This document shows, piece after piece, positions 17,708 through 27,292 of a stretch of DNA of 64,000 nucleotides (the stretch's first letter is position 1; the number at the start of each line of letters is the position of its first letter). The notes beneath the pieces are model-generated. The model did no database searches. It was given only the letters and a program-made list of their open reading frames with translations, and was not told where the DNA came from. The stretch is from Cyanobacterium sp. T60_A2020_053 (GTDB lineage: Bacteria; Cyanobacteriota; Cyanobacteriia; Cyanobacteriales; Cyanobacteriaceae). Location of the stretch: the NCBI GenBank assembly GCA_015272165.1, contig JACYMF010000058.1:1-64000 (forward strand). The letters run 5' to 3'. The position numbers and the translations under genes are program-made.

Positions 17708-19171
17708 ATGAAATCCAGCGCCCTCCACCCATGGCCACAAATTATCAAGGAATTAGAAGACATCCTCGGTAAAAGGGGAGTAGTTAAGAAAAAAGAAGAA
17801 CTTTTGACCTATGAATGTGACGGTTTACCCCAATATCGTCAACGTCCAACGGTAGTAACATTGCCACAAAATACTCAACAAGTCAAGGAAATTGTCACAA
17901 TTTGTAATAAATATGGCATTGTGTGGGTGGCGAGGGGCGCTGGTACAGGTTTATCAGGGGGTGCATTACCTTACGAAGATTGTTTGTTAATTGTCACGGC
18001 GAGAATGCGACAGGTATTGGATGTTGACTATGAAAATCAACGCATCACCGTGCAACCCGGTATCATCAATAATTGGGTAACGGAAACGGTGAAGGGCGCT
18101 GGTTATTATTATGCGCCTGATCCTTCTAGTCAGATCATTTGTTCTATTGGCGGTAATATTGCCGAAAATTCGGGGGGGGTGCATTGTCTCAAATATGGCA
18201 CCACCACTAATCACGTTTTAGGCTTAACCATCGTCACCGCAGCCGGGGAAATCGTCAAGGTGGGGGGCAAAGTGCCTGAAGCCCCCGGTTATGACTTAAC
18301 AGGCTTATTCGTAGGCTCAGAAGGCACTCTAGGCATCGCCACGGAAATCACTTTAAAGATTCTCAAAACCCCTGATTGTATCTCGGTAGTGTTGGCCGAT
18401 TTTAATAGTGTAGAGGAGGCGGGGGGCGCTGTGGCGCAAATTATTCGCTCCGGCATCATCCCGGCTGGTATGGAAATGATGGATAATTTTAGTATCAATG
18501 CCGTAGAAGATGTGGTGGCGACTCAGTGTTATCCCCGGGATGCCCAAGCTATCCTCTTGGTGGAGTTAGACGGTTTGGAAGTGGAAGTTAATAATTATCG
18601 TCAACAGGTAAAGGACATTTGTTTACAGTGTGGCGCGCGCACGGTGACGGGCGCTGAAGATGCCCCCACTCGATTAAAATTATGGAAAGGTAGGAAAGCG
18701 GCTTTTGCTGCTATGGGTAAAATTAGCCCCGATTATTTTGTCCAAGATGGGGTTGTGCCACGCTCTCAATTACCTTTTGTGTTAGGGGAAATTAATGCCT
18801 TGAGCGAAAAATATGGTTATCGTATTGCTAACGTGTTTCATGCTGGGGATGGCAACTTACATCCTTTAATTTTATACAATGGAGCCGAAAAAGGTAGTTT
18901 TGAGAAAGTAGAAGAATTGGGAGGAGAAATACTCAAACTCTGCGTTAAAGTAGGGGGAAGCCTCTCTGGTGAGCATGGCATTGGTAGTGATAAAAAATGT
19001 TATATGGGGCAAATGTTTAGCGAAGAAGATTTAGAAACGATGCAATATGTGCGCGCAGTTTTTAATCCCTTTGGTTTAGCGAATCCTGAGAAAATTTTTC
19101 CCACCCCTCGCACCTGTGGCGAGTCAGCTAACGCTAATAAAACTCAATTTAAAAATATTTCTGCTTTCTAA
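17708..19171 (+). CDS. glcD: FAD-linked oxidase, glycolate dehydrogenase GlcD type
   Basis: 487-residue flavoprotein of the PCMH/FAD_binding_4 family. The N-terminal FAD domain (about 55-190) has VARGAGTGLSGGALP and PDPSSQIICSIGGNIAENSGG. The C-terminal oxidase domain ends with HAGDGNLHPLILY and SGEHGIGSDK. Glycolate dehydrogenase in the photorespiratory pathway is the likely role in cyanobacteria; D-lactate dehydrogenase is the alternative. No GlcE or GlcF partner is adjacent. The TAA stop overlaps the ATG of the next gene (TAATG). Confidence 0.85.
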   Translation: MKSSALHPWPQIIKELEDILGKRGVVKKKEELLTYECDGLPQYRQRPTVVTLPQNTQQVKEIVTICNKYGIVWVARGAGTGLSGGALPYEDCLLIVTARMRQVLDVDYENQRITVQPGIINNWVTETVKGAGYYYAPDPSSQIICSIGGNIAENSGGVHCLKYGTTTNHVLGLTIVTAAGEIVKVGGKVPEAPGYDLTGLFVGSEGTLGIATEITLKILKTPDCISVVLADFNSVEEAGGAVAQIIRSGIIPAGMEMMDNFSINAVEDVVATQCYPRDAQAILLVELDGLEVEVNNYRQQVKDICLQCGARTVTGAEDAPTRLKLWKGRKAAFAAMGKISPDYFVQDGVVPRSQLPFVLGEINALSEKYGYRIANVFHAGDGNLHPLILYNGAEKGSFEKVEELGGEILKLCVKVGGSLSGEHGIGSDKKCYMGQMFSEEDLETMQYVRAVFNPFGLANPEKIFPTPRTCGESANANKTQFKNISAF

Positions 19172-20115
19172 TGACAGAATTAAATGCTAATTATGACGAA
19201 CCATGGAAAGAGGCAATCGGGGAATATTTTGAGCAGTTTTTGCTATTTTTCTTCCCCGATATTTACCACCTCATCGATTGGTCGAAAACCCCCATTTCTT
19301 TAGATAAAGAATTAAGTAAAATTACTGCTGATTCTCAAGACATCAAAAGGATAGTAGATCGATTATTTCAAGTATGGTTAAAAGACCAAAAAACATTATG
19401 TATATTAATTCATATTGAGATCCAAAGTCAGTATGATGAGGATTTTAGCCAACGAATGTTCATCTACCATTATCGTATTTTTGAGCTAAAAAGAAAACCA
19501 GTGATTAGCCTTGCTATACTAGGGGATGAAAGCCAAAAATGGCGCCCGTCACACTACGGTTATGAGGTAGGGGGATGTCAACTAAATCTCAATTTTCCTG
19601 TGATTAAATTAATTGATTATCAAGAAAAATGGTCAGATTTAGAGGAAAATTTAAACCCTTTTGCTATCATGATCATGGCACATTTAAAAACCAAAGCAAC
19701 TACTAAAAATTTAAAAGAAAGGTCACAATGGAAATGGACTTTAGTTAGGAGTTTATATGAAAAGGGATACAGTAAAATTGAAGTAGTAAAACTATTTAAG
19801 TTTATCGATTTAATGATGACTTTACCAGTAGAACTACAATTAAATTTAAAAGAAAAAATTAGCCAGTACGAGGAGGAAAGAAAAATGCCGTTAATTAGCC
19901 CACTAGAAAAAATGGCTGAAGAAAGGGGATTACAGCAACGAATTGATAAAGATAAAGAATTAATTATTCGTCAATTAGCCCGTAAATTAGGAGAAATTAA
20001 TGATGATTTAAAAGTGCAGGTGAGGGCGCTGGATATTGATGATTTAGAAACTCTAGCAGAGGATTTATTTGATTTTAATAGTTTCGATGATTTACAAACA
20101 TGGTTATCTAAATGA
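19171..20115 (+). CDS. Rpn/PD-(D/E)XK transposase-like nuclease with DUF4351 tail, copy 1
   Basis: 314 residues. The N-terminal half resembles the Rpn/PDDEXK family (FFFPDIYHLIDWSKTPISLDKEL, then the catalytic-type LIHIEIQSQYDEDFSQRMF E-X-Q motif at about 90). The C-terminal ~60 residues are a DUF4351 helical tail (LARKLGEIND...LDIDDLETLAEDLFDF). The start overlaps the glcD stop, so it is probably translationally coupled. A nearly identical second copy follows immediately. Confidence 0.85.
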   Translation: MTELNANYDEPWKEAIGEYFEQFLLFFFPDIYHLIDWSKTPISLDKELSKITADSQDIKRIVDRLFQVWLKDQKTLCILIHIEIQSQYDEDFSQRMFIYHYRIFELKRKPVISLAILGDESQKWRPSHYGYEVGGCQLNLNFPVIKLIDYQEKWSDLEENLNPFAIMIMAHLKTKATTKNLKERSQWKWTLVRSLYEKGYSKIEVVKLFKFIDLMMTLPVELQLNLKEKISQYEEERKMPLISPLEKMAEERGLQQRIDKDKELIIRQLARKLGEINDDLKVQVRALDIDDLETLAEDLFDFNSFDDLQTWLSK

Positions 20116-21074
20116 CAGAATTAAACGCTAATTATGATGAACCATGAAAAGAGGCAATCGGGGAATATTTTGAGCAATTTTTGCTATTTTTCTTCCCCGA
20201 TATTTATCACCTTATCGATTGGTCAAAAACCCCCATTTCTTTAGATAAAGAATTGAGTAAAATTACTGCTGATTCTCAAGACATCAAAAGGATAGTAGAT
20301 CGATTATTTCAAGTATGGTTAAAAGACCAAAAAACATTATGTATATTAATTCATATTGAGATCCAAAGTCAGTATGATGAGGATTTTAGCCAACGAATGT
20401 TCATCTACCATTATCGTATTTTTGAGCTAAAAAGAAAACCAGTGATTAGCCTTGCTATACTAGGGGATGAAAGCCAAAAATGGCGCCCGTCACACTACGG
20501 TTATGAGGTAGGGGGATGTCAACTAAATCTCAATTTTCCTGTGATTAAATTAATTGATTATCAAGAAAAATGGTCAGATTTAGAGGAAAATTTAAACCCT
20601 TTTGCTATCATGATCATGGCACATTTAAAAACCAAAGCAACTACTAAAAATTTAAAAGAAAGGTCACAATGGAAATGGACTTTAGTTAGGAGTTTATATG
20701 AAAAGGGATACAGTAAAATTGAGGTAGTAAAACTATTTAAGTTTATCGATTTAATGATGACTTTACCAGTAGAATTACAGTTAAATTTAAAAGAAAAAAT
20801 TAGTCAATATGAGGAGAAAAGAAACATGCCGTTAATTAGCCCACTAGAAAAAATGGCTGAGGAAAGAGGTTTGGTTCAAGGATTACAGCAACGAATTGAT
20901 AAAGATAAAGAATTAATTATCCGTTTATTAGCTCGTAAATTAGGGGAAATCAATGATGATTTAAAAGTGCAGGTGAGGGCGCTGGATATTGATGATTTAG
21001 AAACTCTAGCAGAGGATTTATTTGATTTTAATAGTTTCGATGATTTACAAAAATGGTTAAATGATCTTTCATAA
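20112..21074 (+). pseudogene. Rpn/DUF4351 gene, tandem copy 2 with early nonsense codon
   Basis: Tandem duplicate of the preceding gene, starting at ATG 20112 within the stop of copy 1 (ATGA overlap). Codon 12, TGG (Trp) in copy 1, is TGA at 20145-20147. The rest of the frame is intact for 297 codons from a TTG at 20181, with few amino-acid changes and a 12-bp insertion that adds four residues (GLVQ). It is either a fresh pseudogene or restarts at the internal TTG, which would lose about 23 N-terminal residues. Confidence 0.88.
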
Positions 21075-21093
21075 CTTATTATTTTAACATTTT

Positions 21094-22167
21094 ATGAATC
21101 GCAGAAATTTACATTTTATTGGTGGCGTAATTACTTGTATTATTATTGTAATTTATAGTATGGTAAGTACCAGCGCCCCTCACCCCATTTCTCAAGCCCC
21201 TCACCCCATTACCCAAGCCCCTCACCTCATTTCTCAACCGTCAAAAGGAGATATAAGATTATTAGTAATTAGCGATCTCAACAGCGCTTATGGCTCAACA
21301 GAATACGAGCCAGAAGTGTCACGGGCGCTGGATTTGATCCTTTCATGGCAACCAGATTTGGTACTTTGTGGGGGGGATATGATTGCTGGACAAAAAAACT
21401 CCCTTAGCAATGCTCAAATTCAACAAATGTGGCAAGGATTTGATCGTATAGTCGCTCAACCTTTGCGAGATTTACAGATGCCTTTTGCTTTTACCATCGG
21501 CAATCATGACGGTTCAGCCAGTTTTAATATAGCAGAAAGTCGATTTACTTTTCAAAGAGATCGAGATTTTGCCCAACAATATTGGCTTAGTCATAAAGAG
21601 GATACTCGATTAAACTTTGTCGATAGTACCAATTTTCCCTTTTATTATACCTTTACTTTTCAAGACCTTTTCTTTTTAGTTTGGGATGCTTCTAACAGTC
21701 GTATCTCTCCCCAGCAGTTACAATGGGTGCGAGGGGCGCTGACATCCTCACAGGCAAAAAATGCCAAAATGCGCCTTATGATTGGTCATTTACCCCTTTA
21801 CGGTGTGGCTAAAGGGCGAGACAAACCGGGGGAGGTGCTAAATAATGCTGATCAATTACGGGAAATGTTAGAACAGTATAACGTTCATACTTACATAAGT
21901 GGTCATCATCACGCCTATTATCCAGCGCACAAAGGTAATTTACAAATGCTACACGCTGGAGTATTAGGGCAAGGCAGTCGTTCTTTGATTAGTGGAAATG
22001 TACCACCTATGCAAAATGTCACTTTAATTGATATTGATTTTGAAAGTCCACAATTAACTACTTATACCACCTATAATATGAAAGATTTAACCACTGTAAA
22101 ACTAGAAGATTTACCGCCATCTCTTAACACTCATAACGGTAAGATTTTCCGCCGTGACATAAGTTAG
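21094..22167 (+). CDS. Exported metallophosphoesterase
   Basis: 357 residues. An N-terminal membrane/signal helix (about 7-24) is followed by three tandem APHPISQ-type heptapeptides (about 29-50) and a calcineurin-like phosphoesterase domain with all metal motifs: VISDLNSAYGS, CGGDMIAG, GNHDGS, GHLPLYG and SGHHHAYY. It resembles purple-acid-phosphatase-like enzymes acting outside the cytoplasm; the substrate is unknown. Confidence 0.88.
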   Translation: MNRRNLHFIGGVITCIIIVIYSMVSTSAPHPISQAPHPITQAPHLISQPSKGDIRLLVISDLNSAYGSTEYEPEVSRALDLILSWQPDLVLCGGDMIAGQKNSLSNAQIQQMWQGFDRIVAQPLRDLQMPFAFTIGNHDGSASFNIAESRFTFQRDRDFAQQYWLSHKEDTRLNFVDSTNFPFYYTFTFQDLFFLVWDASNSRISPQQLQWVRGALTSSQAKNAKMRLMIGHLPLYGVAKGRDKPGEVLNNADQLREMLEQYNVHTYISGHHHAYYPAHKGNLQMLHAGVLGQGSRSLISGNVPPMQNVTLIDIDFESPQLTTYTTYNMKDLTTVKLEDLPPSLNTHNGKIFRRDIS

Positions 22168-22180
22168 TTTTCATTTAATA

Positions 22181-22302
22181 TCATGTTCGAGTAATTTGTT
22201 ATAAATAGATTGTCTCTTCGCACTTTACCCACCGTGTAATGAATTACACGGAACCAATAGTATCTCGTTCAATAAATTGAACTAAGATTATTGTTAATTG
22301 AT
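22181..22302 (-). repeat. Double-hairpin repeat, copy 3 (inverted)
   Basis: Inverted copy of the element at 6122/11361. The first hairpin is GTTCAAT..ATTGAAC, the second CCGTGTAAT..ATTACACGG. The rest of this 331-bp gap has a CGGCAGCC-TT-CGGCTG hairpin near 22320 and no gene. Confidence 0.88.
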
Positions 22303-22498
22303 TTATAAATGATCGCGCAGCGGCAGCCTTCGGCTGATCAAGCGGACTTGATATAGGTTGTACTCTCAAATAATTTTTTTTGTGTTGCTGATTTAAGCTA
22401 TGAAAATAAAAAATTCATAATCTTAAATATTGGTTATTTAATCGTTTACTGGTCGGTATTAAATACAAATCATATTTAAAATTAGCAAAGCTATTTTT

Positions 22499-23053
22499 TT
22501 ATTTGCCGTGAATTAAATGACGTGCTAAAAAATAACTACAAATAGACTTAGCATCAATACTACTACCTGTCATAATAGCTCGTTCAAACTCATGGGGAGT
22601 CATTAAAACTACTTCTATATCTTCATCGTCATCCTGTTGGGGGGGGTGCGCTAATTTTATTAAATCTTTGGCAAAAAAAGCGTAAATATACTCATCTGAA
22701 TAGCCGGGCGCTAGGGGAAATTTGCCCAGATTATGCCATGTTTGGGCGTGATACCCCGTTTCTTCTTCTATTTCTCGTCTGATAGTTAATTCGGGATTTT
22801 CTCCTTTTTCTACTGTACCAGCAGGAAACTCTAATAATCGACCTTTGACAGCAAAACGATATTGTCTTACTAATACTAACTTACCATCATCGGTGAGGGG
22901 TACAGCCAAAGCGCCCCCCGGATGTCGAATACATTCCCATTCTCCCTCTACCCCATTGGGTAAACGATATTTATTCACTTCAAATTGAAATTTCCTGCCT
23001 TGAAATGATAAACGAGAGCCGAGAATTTGAGGTAATTCGGGTATTATAGACAT
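22499..23053 (-). CDS. Nudix hydrolase (ADP-ribose pyrophosphatase type)
   Basis: 184 residues with a clear Nudix box: GTVEKGENPELTIRREIEEE followed by TG (about 78-99). The upstream VRQYRFAVKGRLLEFPAG is typical of the ADP-ribose/NUDT5 group. It hydrolyses nucleoside diphosphate sugars such as ADP-ribose; the exact substrate is not certain. It starts at ATG 23051-23053. Confidence 0.9.
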   Translation of the reverse strand: MSIIPELPQILGSRLSFQGRKFQFEVNKYRLPNGVEGEWECIRHPGGALAVPLTDDGKLVLVRQYRFAVKGRLLEFPAGTVEKGENPELTIRREIEEETGYHAQTWHNLGKFPLAPGYSDEYIYAFFAKDLIKLAHPPQQDDDEDIEVVLMTPHEFERAIMTGSSIDAKSICSYFLARHLIHGK

Positions 23054-23325
23054 TATCAGTGTTTTTGTTTTTATTTCATTGTTTTATTTTACTGACTGAC
23101 TGACACTTTCACAAGGCTAATTTTTAGAAATACACCAATAAATATTTTGTAGTTATCAAGAATAATTACTTTTTTTTATTCTTAATTTTCTCTTAAAAAT
23201 AAACTATTACTTTGATTCTGACAATAATTTATCGTGCAAAATTAAATTAATTATATATGGGCAAGGAGTTTAAAACTTTCGTCACCAGAAACTGTAATGA
23301 AGATGAATAAAGAGAAATAAAAATT

Positions 23326-23787
23326 ATGGTACAAGAATTAATCAAACAAGAAAAAAGTTTATACGATACTGACTATAATCTCTGGATATTAAAAACCGTT
23401 GAAAAATTAGCAAAAAGAGATTTAGATTCTCTCGATTGGGAGAATTTAATTGAGGAGGTTTTAGATTTGAGGGAACGCAAAAGAAGGAAAATGGAAAGTC
23501 TATTGATGAGATTAATTGAACATCTTTTAAAATTAGGTTATTGGGAAGTGGAAAGAGAAAAAAATCGAGGACATTGGGAAGGAGAAATAGCTAATCTTCG
23601 TAAACTCATCAGAAAAGAATTAAAAGCCAGTCCAAGTCTTAAACGTTACCTCGAAGAAATATTTGACGAATCTTATCAGGATGCACGAGATATTGCCTGT
23701 AAAAGATCAAGGCTTCCTCTTAATACTTTCCCTCAAACTCCCATTACTGATTTAGAGCAAATTTTAGATGAAAATTGGCTTCCTTAA
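23326..23787 (+). CDS. DUF29 family protein, second copy
   Basis: 153 residues, paralogue of 13581-14042 with the same architecture: LYDTDYNLWILKTV, LENLIEEVLD..ERKRRKMESLLMRL and ILDENWLP. Charged helical protein of unknown function. A small inverted-repeat element begins 30 bp after its stop. Confidence 0.88.
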   Translation: MVQELIKQEKSLYDTDYNLWILKTVEKLAKRDLDSLDWENLIEEVLDLRERKRRKMESLLMRLIEHLLKLGYWEVEREKNRGHWEGEIANLRKLIRKELKASPSLKRYLEEIFDESYQDARDIACKRSRLPLNTFPQTPITDLEQILDENWLP

Positions 23788-23817
23788 ACCAAATCCATCT
23801 TTTCCCCTCTCCCAGAG

Positions 23818-23992
23818 CAGGGCGTTTTCAAAGTCAGGATCAAAATTGATTTGTTTTTGACAAGAAGACAGGTTGACAGGGAGACAGGAGGATTTTTTAC
23901 TATTAATTGATTTATTGGTAGTTAAAAACCTCTGAATTTCAGATTATTGGCTAGTTTGAGAAACTAACATTTTTGAGAATGAAAACCCCCTG
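23818..23992. mobile_element. 175-bp miniature inverted-repeat element, copy 1
   Basis: Ends CAGGGCGTTTTCA and TGAAAACCCCCTG (terminal inverted repeats with one mismatch), flanked by perfect 9-bp direct repeats CTCCCAGAG (23809-23817 and 23993-24001). No ORF inside. Nearly identical to the copy at 42976-43150. It has inserted in the middle of a CCCCTCTCC..GGAGAGGGG palindromic repeat. Confidence 0.93.
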
Positions 23993-24026
23993 CTCCCAGA
24001 GGAGAGGGGTTGGGTGTGAGGGCTAA

Positions 24027-24689
24027 TTATTTCCTTTTACCGAATAAACCGCCTAAACCCAAAACCACCACGGTACCTAAAACCATACTCGGTTCTGGCA
24101 CAGGGGTAGGAGAAGCAAACTGGAGGGTAATAGTATCATTATTAGGTAGTAATGTCCAAATATAAGACTGACTGTCATCAACTCCTAAACTACTAAAAGT
24201 AGCGTTATCAAAAGTTAGACTTCCATTAATAGGATCATTTGAAACATAATTATTTTTGAGTGCAATTTGCAATGAAGATTTTGAATTACTAAAGCCAAAT
24301 AAATCACCAGTAGCAGAAGAAGCTAATATTTGTTCTGCTGTGCCAAAATTTGTAGGTCCAGAACCAGGTAAAAAAATAAGATAAAATCTGTTATTGGTAA
24401 AATTATCATCCCCAGAACTAAAGAACCGAGAATTAATGGGATCAATTAACTTACCAGTACCAGCATTAATGGGTGAATCAAGTACCGTAGTATCAATCTT
24501 ACCAGAGTAAGTGAAAATCACATTACCACCAGTTTCCTCACCAGTAATAATCACAGCGCCCTCCGCCCCATCACTAAAAACCGCAAAACTAGCGACACTA
24601 GCAGTAAGAGTTAAAGCAGTCAGAAGGCTGAAACCCTTATGGTTGTAGGGGGGTAACAATAGACATTTTTTGCATAGATTTGATCTCAA
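24027..24689 (-). CDS. PEP-CTERM sorted exported protein
   Basis: 220 residues: an N-terminal hydrophobic signal (about 20-45), a beta-rich body, and a C-terminal PEP-CTERM tag (VPEPS, a hydrophobic helix, then GKRK) that exosortase removes during export. Function of the body is unknown. The frame starts at TTG and has no in-frame ATG. A run of six C near the start (about 24650) could hide a frameshift that moves the start to a nearby ATG. Confidence 0.82.
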   Translation of the reverse strand: MRSNLCKKCLLLPPYNHKGFSLLTALTLTASVASFAVFSDGAEGAVIITGEETGGNVIFTYSGKIDTTVLDSPINAGTGKLIDPINSRFFSSGDDNFTNNRFYLIFLPGSGPTNFGTAEQILASSATGDLFGFSNSKSSLQIALKNNYVSNDPINGSLTFDNATFSSLGVDDSQSYIWTLLPNNDTITLQFASPTPVPEPSMVLGTVVVLGLGGLFGKRK

Positions 24690-24896
24690 TTAAAACTTAA
24701 CTCTGAAGGGAGGGTTAAAATTTGTTCTTTCCCTTCTTTGATCAGCCTAACATTATATTTTGTAGTCATAACTAATTTTCTAAGACTATTTATATTATTC
24801 TACTTTGATTTTGCCAAACCCTACTTTCAAGAAGGAAATCTGGGAAAAAAAGAGAAGTCATTTACAATAAAAAAAGTGAAGTAAATGTAAGCAAAA

Positions 24897-25862
24897 ATGA
24901 ATACTAAAAGACAATTAGGAAACAGCGCCCTCCACATCACCCCCATAATTATGGGAACATGGCAAGCAGGTAAGAGAATGTGGGCGGGAATCGAAGACAA
25001 AGAAAGCATCAAAGCCATTCAAGAAGCAGTAGATTTAGGCATCACCACCATCGACACCGCCGAAGTATATGGAGAAGGACATTCCGAGAGAATAGTGGGC
25101 AAAGCCTTAAAACAGCGCCGAGATGAAGTGATTTACGCCACCAAGGTATTTGCTAACCATCTGCAATATGAGCAAGTAATCGAAGCCTGTCATAATTCCC
25201 TCACCAACTTACAAACCGACTACATCGACTTATACCAAATTCACTGGCCCTCTGGCACTTGGAATACTCCCATCGTACCTATAGAAGAAACCATGAGAGC
25301 ATTAAATCACCTCAAACAAGAAGGCAAAATACGCGCCATTGGTGTCTCTAACTTCTCCGTAGCGCAGTTAGAGGAAGCGAGACAATATGGGCAAATTGAC
25401 AGCATTCAACCCCCTTACTCCCTGTTTTGGCGTGGCATTGAAAAGGAAATCCAACCCTACTGCGTGGAGCATAATATTTCAATTTTGGCTTATTCTTCCC
25501 TCGCTCAAGGCATTTTAACAGGCAAATTTGGCTCAAAACCAACTTTTGCCGAAGGCGATCACCGCAAAGATCATCGTTTATTTCAATCTCCCCACTGGGA
25601 AAGAGTCCAAAATGGTTTAGCACAATTAGCGCCCATCGTCAAGGCTTATAATTGTACTCCGGGGCAAGGGGCGCTGGTGTGGTTAATCAACCAACCGCAA
25701 ACCAATGGGATTGTGGGCGCTAGAAATAGTCAACAAGTCAAGGAAAATGCTCAAGCGATGCACATTGATTTCAGTGCGGAAGATTTACAGAAAATTAGTG
25801 ACATCGGTAAAACCGTTACTGATCATTTAGATGATAATTTAGTCATGTGGAATTTTGCTTAA
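24897..25862 (+). CDS. Aldo/keto reductase
   Basis: 321-residue NADPH-dependent TIM-barrel reductase. Motifs: GITTIDTAEVYGEG with catalytic Asp and Tyr, YATKVF with catalytic Lys, QIHWP, and the cofactor loop IVGARNSQQVKENAQA. The substrate is unknown; similar enzymes reduce small aldehydes and sugars. Starts at ATG 24897. Confidence 0.92.
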   Translation: MNTKRQLGNSALHITPIIMGTWQAGKRMWAGIEDKESIKAIQEAVDLGITTIDTAEVYGEGHSERIVGKALKQRRDEVIYATKVFANHLQYEQVIEACHNSLTNLQTDYIDLYQIHWPSGTWNTPIVPIEETMRALNHLKQEGKIRAIGVSNFSVAQLEEARQYGQIDSIQPPYSLFWRGIEKEIQPYCVEHNISILAYSSLAQGILTGKFGSKPTFAEGDHRKDHRLFQSPHWERVQNGLAQLAPIVKAYNCTPGQGALVWLINQPQTNGIVGARNSQQVKENAQAMHIDFSAEDLQKISDIGKTVTDHLDDNLVMWNFA

Positions 25863-25917
25863 ATGGTACTGAAAAAGTAGTGTCGTTGAGGTAGGGAAAA
25901 GGGCAAAGGAAATTATT

Positions 25918-25970
25918 ATTTCATAATTCATAATTCATAATTCATAATTCATAATTCATAATTCATAATT
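25918..25970. repeat. Heptamer array (TTCATAA)
   Basis: Seven near-perfect tandem TTCATAA units between the convergent aldo/keto reductase and PRC-barrel genes. Confidence 0.9.
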
Positions 25971-25987
25971 TCCCACCCTAACCAAAT

Positions 25988-26947
25988 TTAATATTCTTCC
26001 TCATATTCAGGCATTTTCTTTTTCTGGGGAATATTAACCCGTTGAGGACGATATTCAGAATCTTCATCATCCCACACGTCTTCCGCCATAGCATCATCAT
26101 AACGGGCGCTACGGGGTGCATCAGAGGATTGATAACGAGGGGTTGGTTCTGCTTCGATGGCATCAGCACCCCAGTTCGTTTCCTCTAACTCCTCTTCATA
26201 TAAAGGTTTCTGCATTTGACGGCGCGGGGGAGGCGTCATGGGGCGCACTTCCTCCCATTCATCTTCCTGCCAATTTTCTTCCATAACGGGCTGACGTTGA
26301 GCCATGGGGGGCGCTACGGGACGAGAAGGCATCCCCGTCGGTAACTGATTTTCGGGGGCGGTGGTGGGCGCGTAATACATTTCCTCATCATCTTTTTCCC
26401 AAGGAGGGCGCCCGATGCCCAAACGTTCTAAAACTCCCACTGTTATTTGTGTGATCCTTTCTTCAGCGCCCTCAAAAACAATAATCCGATTGGGGCCACT
26501 ACTAACAATTTCTTCTACTGATAGTTGATAGGTACTAATTAACTGATCAGGAATTTGAGGATAACCCAGCGCTGCAATAGTGATGGAGTCAACTTCTCCA
26601 GTTTCAAGATTGAATTGAAAATCTCTCACCTTGCCCAAAGGCTCACCTGTTTCCGTAACTACTTCAGAATTAATTAAAACGCTATATAATTCGATGTCCA
26701 TATCTTCGATAGCGTCTTCTGTCTCCACTAATACCACATCTCCAGTTTGAGACACACTACTAAGATACATATATTTAGGAATACCAGAAAGGGCTAACGC
26801 ATTATCCCTTAAACCCAAAGCTACCACCTCTCGGCGATCCACATCCACTAATACTTCTTTGACTACCCCTAGTTTTTTCCCTGTACTTCGAGTAATTACT
26901 TGCGTATTTATAAATTCGTTGCGTAAACGGGTTTGGTCACTTATCAT
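25988..26947 (-). CDS. PRC-barrel domain protein
   Basis: 319 residues with two PRC-barrel modules (about 10-75 and 85-155: QVITRSTGKKLGVVKEVLVD and SEVVTETGEPLGKVRDFQF). A low-complexity tail (about 195-319) is rich in Pro, Glu, Asp, Met and Arg. Cyanobacterial members are implicated in photosystem or thylakoid assembly, but the role here is not known. Confidence 0.88.
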   Translation of the reverse strand: MISDQTRLRNEFINTQVITRSTGKKLGVVKEVLVDVDRREVVALGLRDNALALSGIPKYMYLSSVSQTGDVVLVETEDAIEDMDIELYSVLINSEVVTETGEPLGKVRDFQFNLETGEVDSITIAALGYPQIPDQLISTYQLSVEEIVSSGPNRIIVFEGAEERITQITVGVLERLGIGRPPWEKDDEEMYYAPTTAPENQLPTGMPSRPVAPPMAQRQPVMEENWQEDEWEEVRPMTPPPRRQMQKPLYEEELEETNWGADAIEAEPTPRYQSSDAPRSARYDDAMAEDVWDDEDSEYRPQRVNIPQKKKMPEYEEEY

Positions 26948-27032
26948 AATAGTTTTGAATATAAAACTAACTAATTTTAACCTAACAGTCTAACTTATAC
27001 AAATTAACATCTGCCATGCCTTCATGAAGTCA

Positions 27033-27059
27033 CAAGTAAAAAGTAACAAGTAAAAAGTT
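27033..27059. repeat. Heptamer array (AGTAAAA/AGTAACA)
   Basis: About four tandem 7-bp units. The same sequence family recurs at 47534-47570. Confidence 0.8.
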
Positions 27060-27179
27060 TAACCGATTGACCAATCAATTATGATTTGATCAGCCCCTAT
27101 TTTCTCTAAAATGCCCTCTTTTGTTTACCCTAATCAAAAATTCTTGATGTAAAGTAGCAATCTATGAAAAATAAATATT

Positions 27180-27280
27180 TGGCTAAAGTCTTTAATTTAT
27201 AAGCATTTCACCGCGACACCGCGACAGCCGAAACCTGACACCTCCCCTCACCAAAATACTTTTTCAGCACATTCTAAATA
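27180..27280 (-). repeat. Family B repeat, copy 3
   Basis: Inverted copy ending CTCACCAAAATACTTTTTCAGCA, with internal CGACACCGCGACAG units. Confidence 0.75.
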
Positions 27281-27292
27281 TTTATTGAAATT

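Larger units (their letters stand above)
26948..27292. other. 345-bp intergenic region of repeats
   Basis: No gene seen. Holds an AGTAAAA/AGTAACA heptamer array (about 27033-27059) and an inverted family B repeat (about 27180-27280) with CACCGCGA units and an ATAAGCATTTCACCGCGAC core. Confidence 0.75.
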
